Of a stretch of DNA of 64,000 nucleotides, positions 7,642 to 16,580 are shown piece after piece (position 1 is the stretch's first letter; every line of letters begins with the position of its first letter). Under the pieces are notes generated by a model that made no database searches, was not told the origin of the DNA, and worked only from the letters and a program-made list of their open reading frames with translations. The translations under genes and the position numbers were made by a program. Source of the stretch: Streptomyces sp. SDr-06. GTDB lineage: Bacteria; Actinomycetota; Actinomycetes; Streptomycetales; Streptomycetaceae. The DNA is taken from the NCBI RefSeq assembly GCF_003324565.1, contig NZ_QOLA01000028.1, positions 31,685-95,684 on the forward strand. The letters run 5' to 3'.

Positions 7642-9144
7642 TCAGTGCGCGGCCGGCACATAGGGAGCGAGCTCGGCGGCGAGCACCTCGTGCACCCGGG
7701 CCTTGAGCACGGTGCCCTCCGCCACGTGCTCCTCGGAGATCACCTCGCCCTCGGCGTGCGCCCGGGCGACCAGCTGTCCGTGCGTGTACGGCACCAGCGC
7801 CTCGATCTCGATCTCGGGGCGCGGCAGTTCGCTGTCGATGAGCGCGAGCAGCTCCTCGATGCCTTCGCCGGTGCGGGCCGAGACGGCGATGGAGTGCCGC
7901 TCGATCCGCAGCAGCCGCTGGAGCACCAGCGGGTCCGCCGCGTCCGCCTTGTTGATCACCACGATCTCGGGCACGTCGACCGCGCCCACATCGCGGATGA
8001 CCTCGCGCACGGCCGCCAGCTGCTCCTCGGGATCGGGGTGCGCGCCGTCCACCACGTGCAGGATCAGATCGGAGTCACCGACCTCCTCCATGGTGGAGCG
8101 GAACGCTTCGACGAGGTGGTGCGGCAGATGCCGTACGAAGCCGACGGTGTCGGCCAGCGTGTACAGCCGCCCGCTGGGCGTCTCGGCCCGGCGCACGGTC
8201 GGGTCGAGGGTGGCGAACAGCGCGTTCTCCACCAGCACGCCCGCGCCCGTGAGGCGGTTGAGCAGCGAGGACTTTCCGGCGTTGGTGTACCCGGCGATGG
8301 CGACCGAGGGCACCTTGTTGCGGCGGCGCTCCTGGCGCTTGATCTCGCGGCCGGTCTTCATCTCCGCGATCTCACGGCGCATCTTCGCCATCTTCTCGCG
8401 GATCCGCCGACGGTCGGTCTCGATCTTGGTCTCACCGGGACCACGGGTGGCCATGCCGCCGCCACCGCTGGACCCGCCGCCGCCCATCTGACGCGACAGC
8501 GACTGACCCCAGCCGCGCAGGCGCGGCAGCATGTACTGCATCTGCGCCAGCGAGACCTGCGCCTTGCCCTCACGGGACTTGGCGTGCTGGGCGAAGATGT
8601 CGAGGATCAGCGCGGTCCGGTCGACCACCTTGACCTTGACGACGTCTTCGAGGTGGATCAGCTGGCCCGGGCTCAGCTCACCGTCGCAGACCACGGTGTC
8701 CGCGCCGGTCTCGAGCACGATGTCCCGCAGCTCCTGCGCCTTGCCGGAGCCGATGTAGGTGGCCGGGTCGGGCTTGTCACGGCGCTGGTAGACGCCGTCG
8801 AGCACCAGGGCGCCCGCCGTCTCGGCGAGGGCCGCGAGCTCCGCCAGCGAGTTCTCCGCGTCCTTGAGCGTCCCCGTGGTCCATACGCCGACCAGCACCA
8901 CACGCTCCAGGCGCAGCTGCCGGTACTCGACCTCGGTGACGTCCTCGAGCTCGGTGGAGAGGCCCGCCACGCGCCGCAGCGCGGCACGCTCGGAGCGGTC
9001 CAGCTGTTCGCCGTCGCGCGCTCCGTCGATCTCGTGGCTCCAGGCGACGTCCTCTTCCATCAGGGCATCGGCCCGAAGGCTCTCGGTGCGGTGCGTGTCC
9101 GCGAAGCTCTGCTCGTCCTGGGAAGGGGATGAAGAGGAGGTCAT
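7642..9144 (-). CDS. hflX: GTPase HflX
   Basis: The 500-residue product is a ribosome-associated GTPase that in other bacteria splits stalled or heat-damaged 70S ribosomes. Its N-terminal HflX domain includes YIGSGKAQELRD; a glycine-rich linker leads to RGPGETKIETDRRRIR, and the G domain has G1 GYTNAGKSSLLN (about residue 283), G3 DTVGF and G4 NKAD. The frame is open upstream to 9447 but ATG at 9144, preceded by AAAGGA, gives the expected N terminus. It stands alone between terminators and faces the protease pair. Identification is firm. Confidence 0.96.
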   Translation of the reverse strand: MTSSSSPSQDEQSFADTHRTESLRADALMEEDVAWSHEIDGARDGEQLDRSERAALRRVAGLSTELEDVTEVEYRQLRLERVVLVGVWTTGTLKDAENSLAELAALAETAGALVLDGVYQRRDKPDPATYIGSGKAQELRDIVLETGADTVVCDGELSPGQLIHLEDVVKVKVVDRTALILDIFAQHAKSREGKAQVSLAQMQYMLPRLRGWGQSLSRQMGGGGSSGGGGMATRGPGETKIETDRRRIREKMAKMRREIAEMKTGREIKRQERRRNKVPSVAIAGYTNAGKSSLLNRLTGAGVLVENALFATLDPTVRRAETPSGRLYTLADTVGFVRHLPHHLVEAFRSTMEEVGDSDLILHVVDGAHPDPEEQLAAVREVIRDVGAVDVPEIVVINKADAADPLVLQRLLRIERHSIAVSARTGEGIEELLALIDSELPRPEIEIEALVPYTHGQLVARAHAEGEVISEEHVAEGTVLKARVHEVLAAELAPYVPAAH

Positions 9145-9331
9145 TGGATCCTTTACGTCGTTGGAATTCCGGACCGGAATCCGCGCGGGAGTCCGGCTGT
9201 GTCGGTCACAACGCGTAATGGGCCCCAATGATTCCCGGAGGAAGGTCCGGCCCCGGCCGCGCCGCCGACGTGAACGATGGTCGCACGGGGCCTCCGGGAG
9301 CGTCACCCCGGTTTTCGGGCCCTGCCCGGCC

Positions 9332-9361
9332 GGGGGCGGGGCCCCGGCCGGCCCCGCCCCC
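9332..9361 (-). terminator. GC-rich hairpin downstream of the M1 peptidase gene
   Basis: A 12-bp perfect stem (GGGGGCGGGGCC with its complement) and a six-base loop starts 11 bp after the peptidase stop codon. Confidence 0.75.
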
Positions 9362-9371
9362 GCGCCCGGCG

Positions 9372-10832
9372 TCAGGACTTCTTCGGTGTCTGGCTGCGCC
9401 AGTCCGGGTGGCCGGGCATCGGCGGCGTCTTCTCCCCGTACAGCCACGCCTTGAAGAACCCGGACAGGTCACGCCCGGCGATCCCTGAGGCCAGCGCGGA
9501 GAAGTCGGCGGTCGAGGCGGTGCCGTCCCGGTGGTCGCGCACCCAGTGCCGCTCCAGGCGCTCGAAGGCGCTCGTGCCGATCTCCTCGCGGAGCGCGTAG
9601 AGCACCAGGGCGCTGCCGTCGTAGACGACCGGACGGAAGATGCCGATCTTCTGGCCGGGGGCGGCCGCCCGGGGCGCCGCGGGCGGGCCGCCCGCGGCGC
9701 GCCAGCCGTCGGACAGGGCGTAGGCGGCCCGCATCCGCTGCTCCATCGGCCGCTTGCCGAATTCTTCGGCATAGCGCGCCTCGTACCAGGTGGCGTGCCC
9801 CTCGTTCAGCCAGAGGTCCGACCAGCCGTGCGGCGAGACGCTGTCCCCGAACCAGTGGTGCGCCAGCTCGTGCACCATGACCGAGTCGACGTACCACTCG
9901 GGGAATGCCGGCCGGACGAACAGCGACCGCTCGAACAGGGACAGGGTCTGCGTTTCGAGCTCGAAGCCGGTCTCGGCGCCCGCGATCAATACCCCGTACG
10001 TCTCGAAGGGGTAGCGCCCGACCTGCCGCTCCATCCACTCGATCTGCCCGGGCGTCTTCTTCAGCCAGGGCTCCAGCTTGGCCTGGTCGGCCGCCGGGAC
10101 CACGTCGCGGACGGGCAGCCCGTGCGGCCCCTCGCGGTGCAGCACCGCCGAGTGCCCGATCGACACCTGGGCCAGCTCGGTCGCCATGGGGTGGCCGCTG
10201 CGGTACGTGGAGACGATCTGCCCGCCGTGGCGCTCGCGCGCGGTGGGCAGCCCGTTGGCCACGACCGTCACGTCCGCCGGCGCGGTCACCCGGAAGGTGA
10301 AGTACGCCTTGTCCGAGGGATGGTCGTTGCAGGGGAAGACCCGGTGGGCGGCGTCGGCCTGATTGGCCATCACCAGACCGTCGGTGGTCCGCACCCAGCC
10401 GCCGTCGTGCGCCGCGTTCGGGTCGCTGGTGTGCCGTACGACGATGCGCAGGGGTTCGCCGGCGTGGACGGGGCTGTGCGGGGTGAGCACCAGGTCCTCG
10501 TCGGCGCTCGCGAACTCCGCCGGCCGCCCGTTGACCTCGACACCGTGCACCGTGCCCCGGGCGAAGTCGAGGTTGATCCGCTCCAGGTCGCCCGTCGCCA
10601 CGGCGTCGATGGTGGTGACGGCCTCCAACGGTTTCCTGTTGTCGCCCAGATAGGTGAGCCCGATGTCGTACGAGAGCACGTCGTAGCCGGGGTTGCCCAG
10701 CGTCGGGAACAGGGGGTCCCCGATTCCCAGGGGCACCGGGGCGGGCAGGGCCGCGGCGACTACGGAGGCCGCGGCTGCGGCCAGCAGCACGGCACGCAGG
10801 CGGCGGGAACGGGGGCGGGGGGTGAGCGGCAT
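9372..10832 (-). CDS. Secreted M1-family zinc aminopeptidase
   Basis: The 486-residue product starts with an arginine-rich segment and a hydrophobic Ala/Val core typical of a secretion signal. A beta-rich N-terminal domain follows (PFETYGVLIAG, ETGFELETQ), then the zinc site HELAHHWFGDSV near residue 318 with the third ligand in WLNEGHATW, giving HEXXH-18-E. The usual GAMEN exopeptidase motif is replaced here by GAETGFE, so substrate N-terminus recognition may differ. At under 500 residues it lacks the large C-terminal helical domain of full M1 enzymes. It is monocistronic between rshA and a hairpin terminator. Confidence 0.92.
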   Translation of the reverse strand: MPLTPRPRSRRLRAVLLAAAAASVVAAALPAPVPLGIGDPLFPTLGNPGYDVLSYDIGLTYLGDNRKPLEAVTTIDAVATGDLERINLDFARGTVHGVEVNGRPAEFASADEDLVLTPHSPVHAGEPLRIVVRHTSDPNAAHDGGWVRTTDGLVMANQADAAHRVFPCNDHPSDKAYFTFRVTAPADVTVVANGLPTARERHGGQIVSTYRSGHPMATELAQVSIGHSAVLHREGPHGLPVRDVVPAADQAKLEPWLKKTPGQIEWMERQVGRYPFETYGVLIAGAETGFELETQTLSLFERSLFVRPAFPEWYVDSVMVHELAHHWFGDSVSPHGWSDLWLNEGHATWYEARYAEEFGKRPMEQRMRAAYALSDGWRAAGGPPAAPRAAAPGQKIGIFRPVVYDGSALVLYALREEIGTSAFERLERHWVRDHRDGTASTADFSALASGIAGRDLSGFFKAWLYGEKTPPMPGHPDWRSQTPKKS

Positions 10833-10937
10833 GCCCTACGGCTACCAGCGCGCGGGGTCGCGGGTCCGCCGACTCGCATGGAGGCCACCCGAACGGGGGC
10901 TGGCGGGAGGCGCAGGCCGGACGGTAACCGCCTCGGC

Positions 10938-13022
10938 TCAGCCCGCGGCCGCCGGATGCTGGGCGCGGCTCACGTCGTAGACCCCCGCCACGTCGCGCAT
11001 GGTCCGCATGAGGGCGGGCAGACCCGCGGCGTCCGGGAGTTGGAGGGTGTAGGTGTGCCGGACCCGTTGCTCGCTGGGGGGCTCCACGGTCGCGGAGACG
11101 ATGGCCGCGCCCGCGGTGGCGATGGCCTCGGTGAGGTCGGCCAGGAGGCGGGGGCGCCCGAAGGCCTCGGCGACCAGGGTGACCCTGCACTCCGCGGCGT
11201 CCCCCCACCGCACCTCCACGGGTGCGCGGCCCAGGGCCTTCATGCGGGCGACGGCCGGACACTCCTCGCGGTGGACGGTCACCGCCGCCCCGCGCACCGA
11301 GAAACCGGTGACCTCGTCGGGCGGCACGGGGGTGCAGCAACCGGCGAGCCGTACGGTCACATCGGGCAGGTCGGTCACCGCGTTGGCGGCCGCGCGCCGG
11401 TCGGCCGGGACGTTGACCTGCGGCCGGGGCGCGGCGGCCGGCACCTTGACGCCTTCCGGGTTGGCCGCGAGCCAACCGCTGATCGCGATCCGGGCGGCGG
11501 GTGTCCTGGCGTGGTCGAGCCACTCGGAGGAAGGGCCCGAGGTGGCGTCCTGGGCGAGCAGCGGCTGCACGGTGTCGCCGTCGTTCAGGACCGTACTGAG
11601 CGTCGCCAGACGGCCGTTGACGCGCGCCCCGATGCAGCTGTGGGCATCCTCGCCGTACTGCGCGTAGGCGGCGTCCACACAGCTCGCGCCGGACGGCAGG
11701 ACCAGGGTGTGGCCGTCGGCGCTGAAGACCGTGATCTCGCTGTCCCCCGCCAGTTCCTCGCGCAGGGAGGACCAGAAGGTGTCGGGGTCGGGGGCGTTCT
11801 GCTGCCAGTCCAGGAGGCGCGAGAGCCAGCCGGGCCGCGTGGGGTCCTCGCGTTCGTCTCCCGGCTGCTGGGCCCCGTCGCCCGGTGCCTGCGCGTACGG
11901 GTTGCCGAGTGCGATGACCCCGGCTTCGGCGACCTTGTGCATCTGGTGCGTACGGATGAGGACTTCGGCCACCTCGCCGCCGGGGCCGACGACCGCCGTG
12001 TGGAGCGACTGGTACAGGTTGAACTTGGGGGACGCGATGAAGTCCTTGAACTCGGAGACCACCGGCGTGAAACAGGTGTGCAGTTCGCCCAGGACCGCGT
12101 AGCAGTCGGCATCCTCGGCGACCAGGACGAGCAGTCGGCCGAAGTCGCTGCCGCGCAGCTCGCCCCGCTTGAGCTGCACCCGGTGCACGGAGACGAAGTG
12201 GCGTGGCCTGATCAGGACTTCGGCGTTGATCCCGGCCTCGCGCAGCACACCGCGCACCCCGTCGGCGATGCCGGTGAGCGGGTCGACGGTGCCGGAGTTG
12301 GCCGCGATCAGGAGCCTGGTGCGCTCGTACTCCTCGGGGTGCAGGATCGCGAAGACCAGGTCCTCCAGTTCGGACTTGAGGGCCTGGACGCCGAGCCGTT
12401 CGGCGAGCGGGATCAGAACGTCCCTGGTCACCTTGGCGATCCGGGCCTGTTTCTCGGGTCGCATCACGCCGAGGGTGCGCATGTTGTGCAGCCGGTCGGC
12501 CAGCTTGATCGACATGACGCGTACGTCGTCGCCGGTGGCGACCAGCATCTTGCGGAAGGTCTCCGGCTCGGCCGCGGCTCCGTAGTCGACCTTCTCCAGC
12601 TTGGTGACGCCGTCCACCAGATAGGTGACTTCCTCACCGAACTCGGCCCGCACCTGATCGAGCGTCACTTCGGTGTCCTCGACGGTGTCGTGGAGGAGCG
12701 AGGCGGTCAACGTGGTGGTCTCGGCGCCCAGTTCGGCGAGGATCAGCGTGACGGCGAGCGGATGCGTGATGTAGGGCTCGCCGCTCTTGCGGAACTGGCC
12801 GCGGTGGGACGTTTCGGCGAGCACGTACGCCCGGTGCAGCACGGCCAGGTCGGCGTCGGGGTGGTGGGCCCGGTGGGCGTCGGCCACGTGGCCGATCGCG
12901 TCGGGCAGCCGGTCCCGGGAGACCGGGCCGAGCAGTGCCGCGCGACCCAGTCGGCGGAGGTCGATCCGGGGGCGGCCGCGTCGGCGGCTCTGCGCACCAG
13001 GATTTGTGGCCTCTGCACTCAT
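10938..13022 (-). CDS. rshA: RelA/SpoT homologue RshA (ppGpp hydrolase/synthetase family)
   Basis: The 694-residue protein has the RSH order: HD hydrolase domain (THPLAV at 86, HDTVED at 111, KLADRLHNM at 173), synthetase-like region (about 265-370), TGS domain (about 425-485) and C-terminal ACT domain. The HD motif is intact. The synthetase region keeps FKDFIA, KFNLYQSLHT and EVLIRT but has IRPRHFVS for the usual GRPKHxxS, and GRLLVLVAEDAD where active enzymes have a catalytic Asp and Arg (YDLxAxR). Hydrolase activity is therefore expected; synthesis is doubtful from sequence. Streptomycetes carry a canonical RelA elsewhere. The next gene downstream on this strand is the M1 peptidase, after a 105-bp gap. 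Confidence 0.9.
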   Translation of the reverse strand: MSAEATNPGAQSRRRGRPRIDLRRLGRAALLGPVSRDRLPDAIGHVADAHRAHHPDADLAVLHRAYVLAETSHRGQFRKSGEPYITHPLAVTLILAELGAETTTLTASLLHDTVEDTEVTLDQVRAEFGEEVTYLVDGVTKLEKVDYGAAAEPETFRKMLVATGDDVRVMSIKLADRLHNMRTLGVMRPEKQARIAKVTRDVLIPLAERLGVQALKSELEDLVFAILHPEEYERTRLLIAANSGTVDPLTGIADGVRGVLREAGINAEVLIRPRHFVSVHRVQLKRGELRGSDFGRLLVLVAEDADCYAVLGELHTCFTPVVSEFKDFIASPKFNLYQSLHTAVVGPGGEVAEVLIRTHQMHKVAEAGVIALGNPYAQAPGDGAQQPGDEREDPTRPGWLSRLLDWQQNAPDPDTFWSSLREELAGDSEITVFSADGHTLVLPSGASCVDAAYAQYGEDAHSCIGARVNGRLATLSTVLNDGDTVQPLLAQDATSGPSSEWLDHARTPAARIAISGWLAANPEGVKVPAAAPRPQVNVPADRRAAANAVTDLPDVTVRLAGCCTPVPPDEVTGFSVRGAAVTVHREECPAVARMKALGRAPVEVRWGDAAECRVTLVAEAFGRPRLLADLTEAIATAGAAIVSATVEPPSEQRVRHTYTLQLPDAAGLPALMRTMRDVAGVYDVSRAQHPAAAG

Positions 13023-13231
13023 GGGGGCACCTCCGGCAGCATCGACCGGTGGTGGAGGGACCGGCGTGCCCCTCCGGACCGGTGCTTGATGCTACCGAGC
13101 CCACCACGTGGCGCAGTCCCGCTCTCGCTCAGCGTGAACCGGATCACCCATTCGAGCGAAGGTCCGGGACACAGCCGTTTCGATCCCGACCGCGCCGATC
13201 AAGGTGACCCGAGCGCCCTCGCGCGGCGCGG

Positions 13232-14095
13232 TCAGCCGGCCAGCAACGACGGGTCGATGACGCCCTCGGCGACGATCACCGCGGGCCCGGTCATCTCGAT
13301 CTCACCGTCCGGGTACTCGGTGATGACCAGGGTGCCGCCGGGCAGGTCGACGGTGTACGTGGCCGGGGTACCGGTGAGCGCCGGGTCGGCCCCGTCCCTG
13401 CGGGCGGCCGCGACGGCGACCGCGCAGGCGCCCGTGCCGCAGGAGCGGGTCTCGCCCGCACCCCGCTCGTGGACCCGCATCGCCACGTGCCCGGGGCCGC
13501 GGTCCACGACGAACTCGATGTTCACACCGTCCGGGTAGACGTCCGCCGGGCTGAACGGGGGCACCGAACGCAGCTCGCCCGCGTGGTCCAGATCGGCCAC
13601 GAAGGCGACGGCGTGCGGGTTGCCCATGTTCACGTTGCGCGCGGGCCAGCTGCGGCCGTCCACGCTCACCGTGACCCCGGCCTCGGGGAGCAGGGCGCGT
13701 CCCATGGAGACCGTGATGTCACCGCCCTTGGCGAGGTGCACCTTCTTGACGCCGCCCCGGGTGGCGACGGCCAGGTCGCCGTCTTCGACGAGCCCGGCAC
13801 GCTGCAGATAGCCCGCGAACACGCGCACCCCGTTGCCGCACATCTCGGCGATCGAACCGTCGCCGTTGCGGTAGTCCATGAACCACTCGGCTTCCCCGGC
13901 CATGGCCTTCGCCTCCGGGTGGGCCGCGCTGCGCACCACGTGGAGCAGGCCGTCGCCGCCGATTCCGGCCCGGCGGTCGCAGAGCCTGGCGACGGCGGAC
14001 GCGGGCAGATCGAGGGTGTTGTCCGGGTCCGGGACGATCACGAAGTCGTTCTCGGTCCCGTGGCCCTTGAGGAAGGCGATCGGCGAAGTGTTCAC
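13232..14095 (-). CDS. dapF: Diaminopimelate epimerase
   Basis: The 287-residue enzyme interconverts LL- and meso-diaminopimelate in the lysine/peptidoglycan pathway; streptomycetes put LL-DAP in the wall and need meso-DAP for lysine. Both catalytic cysteines are visible, in EMCGNGVRVF (about residue 84) and RSCGTGACAV (about residue 218), with GNGDGSIAE and NMGNPHAV as further family blocks. Start is ATG 14095, giving the usual N terminus FLKGHGTENDFVIV. It follows miaA and a membrane-protein gene on the same strand. Identification is firm. Confidence 0.97.
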   Translation of the reverse strand: MNTSPIAFLKGHGTENDFVIVPDPDNTLDLPASAVARLCDRRAGIGGDGLLHVVRSAAHPEAKAMAGEAEWFMDYRNGDGSIAEMCGNGVRVFAGYLQRAGLVEDGDLAVATRGGVKKVHLAKGGDITVSMGRALLPEAGVTVSVDGRSWPARNVNMGNPHAVAFVADLDHAGELRSVPPFSPADVYPDGVNIEFVVDRGPGHVAMRVHERGAGETRSCGTGACAVAVAAARRDGADPALTGTPATYTVDLPGGTLVITEYPDGEIEMTGPAVIVAEGVIDPSLLAG

Positions 14096-14159
14096 GCGTC
14101 AATCGTACGGGGGCGCACCGACAGTCGGCCGGGACGGCCGCCCCGAACCGCGGTCGGGC

Positions 14160-14729
14160 TCAGCGGAGCCGGGCCACGCGCCAGATCGCGAGGGCGACGA
14201 CCACGCCGGCGACACCCACGTACAGGGCGAGGACGCGCCAGTCCGGGCGCTCCTTGGAACCCCTGCCGGGCAGCCCCGGCCAGGTGTGGCCGACCCGGCG
14301 GGCGGCCATCATGCCCCAGCCCGCCGCGCAGCAGCTGATGAGCAGTCCGAGCATGGCCACGACCGGTCCGCCGTCACCGAACTCGAAGGCCAGCGGGAAG
14401 GCGAACATGAGCGAGCCGACCGCCGCGAGCATCACGATGGGGGCGAGCTGCCAGATCCTCAACCGGCGCTGGGGGCGCAGCTCGACCTCGACCTCACCGC
14501 CGTCGGACACCGCTCCGACCGAGCCGTCCTCCGGCCCGTCGGGGCTCAGTCCCGAGGCGCCGAGCACGCCGGAGCCGAGTGCCGAGGGCATCGTCCCGGC
14601 GGCGTCCGCCGCCCCTTCGGCGGATTCCGCTTGCGCGGGGTTCGGCACCGTCGCACCGTGATCCGTCGAGCCCGGGCGCGCGGCGTCCTGCCGCGATCCT
14701 TGCTCTCTGTCCCGAGGGCCGGCCTCCAT
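14160..14729 (-). CDS. Hypothetical membrane protein between miaA and dapF
   Basis: The 189-residue product is not assigned to a family. The first 90 or so residues are disordered, rich in Ala, Gly, Pro and Asp/Glu. The rest has three probable membrane helices: WQLAPIVMLAAVGSLMFAFP, VAMLGLLISCCAAGWGMMAA and VLALYVGVAGVVVALAIW. The ATG at 14729 follows GGGAGG by about ten bases; an in-frame GTG two codons earlier and a longer form from 14792 are possible. It lies between miaA and dapF on the same strand and may be cotranscribed with them. Confidence 0.75.
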   Translation of the reverse strand: MEAGPRDREQGSRQDAARPGSTDHGATVPNPAQAESAEGAADAAGTMPSALGSGVLGASGLSPDGPEDGSVGAVSDGGEVEVELRPQRRLRIWQLAPIVMLAAVGSLMFAFPLAFEFGDGGPVVAMLGLLISCCAAGWGMMAARRVGHTWPGLPGRGSKERPDWRVLALYVGVAGVVVALAIWRVARLR

Positions 14730-14836
14730 CGCCACGCGCCCTCCCAACTCGGACTCCACTGGTCGATCGACGTTTGATGATGGCACGCGCAAGAGTGCCG
14801 CATTGACCGGCGGAGCGTCCCGATGCCATCACGTGA

Positions 14837-15781
14837 TCAGGCTGTAACCGCTCGTTCGACCAACGCCAGCGCCTGGTGCGGGAGTTCCGCCCGGTGGTCC
14901 GCGGCTCCGCTCAACCAGTGGACGCGCGGGTCGCGTCGAAACCAGGAGTCCTGACGGCGTGCGAAGCGCTTGGTGGCGCGCACGGTTTCGGCGCGCGCCT
15001 CGTCCTCGGTGCACTCACCGGCGAACGCGGCGAGAACCTGCTGGTAGCCGAGCGCCCGTGAGGCGGTGCGCCCCTCGCGCAGTCCGCGCTCCTCCAGCGC
15101 CCGCACCTCGTCGATCAGTCCCGCTTCCCACATCCGGTCGACGCGCACCGTGATCCGCTCGTCGAGCTCCGGCCTGCCGACATCGACACCGATCTGGACG
15201 GTGTCGTACACCGACTCGTGGGTGGGGAGGTTGGCCGTGAACGGCCGGCCGGTGATCTCGATCACCTCGAGGGCGCGGACGATGCGGCGGCCATTGCTCG
15301 GCAGGATCGCCCGGGCCGCCTCGGGGTCGGCGGCGGCGAGGCGCAGGTGCAGGGCGCCGGGGCCCTCGGCGTCCAGTTCGCTCTCCAGGCGCGCGCGTAC
15401 GGCCGGGTCGGTGCCGGGGAAGTCCAGCACGTCGATCGCGCCGCGCACATAGAGCCCGGACCCGCCGACGAGGACCGGGGTCCGCCCCTCGGCGAGCAGC
15501 CGGTCGATCTCGGCGCGGGCCAGCTTCTGGTAGGTGGCCACGTTGGCCGGTTCGGTCACGTCCCAGATGTCGAGGAGGTGGTGCGGGACGCCGCCGCGCT
15601 CGTCGAGCGTCAGCTTGGCGGTACCGATGTCCATCCCCCGGTAGAGCTGCATGGAGTCGGCGTTGACGACCTCGCCGCCCAGCTGCTGGGCGAGGAAGAC
15701 GCCCAGATCGGACTTTCCGGCCGCTGTCGGACCGACGACGGCGATGACCCGCGGTGCGGGAGCTGCACTTCTCACTGTCAC
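14837..15781 (-). CDS. miaA: tRNA dimethylallyltransferase MiaA
   Basis: The 314-residue enzyme transfers a dimethylallyl group to A37 of tRNAs reading UNN codons. Walker A VVGPTAAGKSD is at the N terminus, followed by NADSMQLYRGMDIGTAK (DSxQ motif), the catalytic GGSGLYVRG and SRALGYQQVLAAF. GTG at 15781 is chosen; a second GTG two codons later is equally plausible. Its product is the substrate for MiaB, encoded on the same strand about 1.5 kb to the right beyond two small plus-strand genes and a further minus-strand gene. Identification is firm. Confidence 0.96.
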   Translation of the reverse strand: MTVRSAAPAPRVIAVVGPTAAGKSDLGVFLAQQLGGEVVNADSMQLYRGMDIGTAKLTLDERGGVPHHLLDIWDVTEPANVATYQKLARAEIDRLLAEGRTPVLVGGSGLYVRGAIDVLDFPGTDPAVRARLESELDAEGPGALHLRLAAADPEAARAILPSNGRRIVRALEVIEITGRPFTANLPTHESVYDTVQIGVDVGRPELDERITVRVDRMWEAGLIDEVRALEERGLREGRTASRALGYQQVLAAFAGECTEDEARAETVRATKRFARRQDSWFRRDPRVHWLSGAADHRAELPHQALALVERAVTA

Positions 15782-15957
15782 AGTCTCGCAAACCTCCCCG
15801 CCCCTCCTCGAACGAGCTACGTGACGGGGCATGGCCGGGTTCGTTGCCTGTTGCGAGGTTCCGAACGCCGGTTTGTTGACCGGTGCCGCCGGGCGACGCA
15901 ATGAGGCGCTCCGATTGGCACGGGATTTCGCCCACACGAGTACGCTATGGAGTAGAT

Positions 15958-16242
15958 ATGGGCGTTTTTTCAAGGTTTCGCCGTAAGGCCGACGAGGCTG
16001 TCGCGGAGTCGACCGAGGAAGTGAAGGCCGCCACCCTGACGGCGGACCCGGAGACGGAGACCGAGGGCGACACCGACGCCCCGGCCGACGCCCCGGCGGC
16101 CGAGGCTTCCGACGTCGAGGCGGACGAGCGGACCGGGGCGGCGGAGCCCGCCGAGGCCGCGGCGGAGGGGGTCGAGATCCCCAAGCAGCAGTCGGCCGAG
16201 GAAGCGGCGGACAACGAGGCCGGCGAAAGCGCTCGGAAGTAG
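15958..16242 (+). CDS. Small acidic low-complexity protein
   Basis: The 94-residue product starts MGVFSRFRRKADEAV and is then dominated by Glu, Asp and Ala with no tryptophan or predicted fold. ATG 15958 has GGAG five bases upstream. A TTGGCA word and a TACGCT word 20 bp apart lie just upstream and may be a promoter. It precedes the antitoxin-like gene by 20 bp, so the two are probably cotranscribed. Homologues are conserved in streptomycetes without known role; the short basic amphipathic N terminus could associate with membrane or nucleic acid. Confidence 0.8.
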   Translation: MGVFSRFRRKADEAVAESTEEVKAATLTADPETETEGDTDAPADAPAAEASDVEADERTGAAEPAEAAAEGVEIPKQQSAEEAADNEAGESARK

Positions 16243-16262
16243 TTTCACAGGGAAGGTGCCCC

Positions 16263-16505
16263 ATGGGTTTCCTGGAGCAATTGAAAGCCAAGCTGGCCCC
16301 TGCCAGGGACAAGGTCTCCGACCTCGCGCAGCAGCACGGGGACAAGATCGACCAGGGCCTGGAGAAGGCCGCCAGGCTGGTCGACGAGAAGACCAAGGGC
16401 AAGTACAGCGACCAGATCCAGTCAGGTACGGGAAAGGCCAAGGAAGCCCTGGACCGCATGTCCCACAAGGACGACGGGGGCACGCCGCCCGCGTCCACGT
16501 CCTGA
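16263..16505 (+). CDS. MT0933/Rv0909-type antitoxin family protein
   Basis: The 80-residue protein MGFLEQLKAKLAPARDKV... is Lys/Ala/Asp-rich and matches the pattern of the Rv0909/MT0933 antitoxin family: a helical start, repeated DKV, DKI and DEKT segments, and KGKYSDQI followed by KAKEALDRM. GGAAGG lies eight bases before ATG 16263. No toxin gene is adjacent, as is common for family members in streptomycetes, so a toxin-antitoxin role is not supported here. It ends 9 bp before a perfect 18-bp hairpin. Confidence 0.8.
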   Translation: MGFLEQLKAKLAPARDKVSDLAQQHGDKIDQGLEKAARLVDEKTKGKYSDQIQSGTGKAKEALDRMSHKDDGGTPPASTS

Positions 16506-16514
16506 ACCACGCGT

Positions 16515-16555
16515 GCCGGAGGGCCGTGGAGCTGTCCGCTCCACGGCCCTCCGGC
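16515..16555. terminator. Bidirectional hairpin terminator
   Basis: A perfect 18-bp stem, GCCGGAGGGCCGTGGAGC with its complement and loop TGTCC, separates the convergent antitoxin-like and LigB-like genes. Confidence 0.88.
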
Positions 16556-16580
16556 GTGTGCTCGTCCCCTCTGCCAGGTT

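Noticed and set aside
9531..13538. A 1335-codon plus-strand open frame across the M1 peptidase, rshA and dapF genes
   Set aside because: It is antisense to three recognisable genes, has no domain, and its composition (Gly/Arg/Val/His-rich) is the usual high-G+C shadow.
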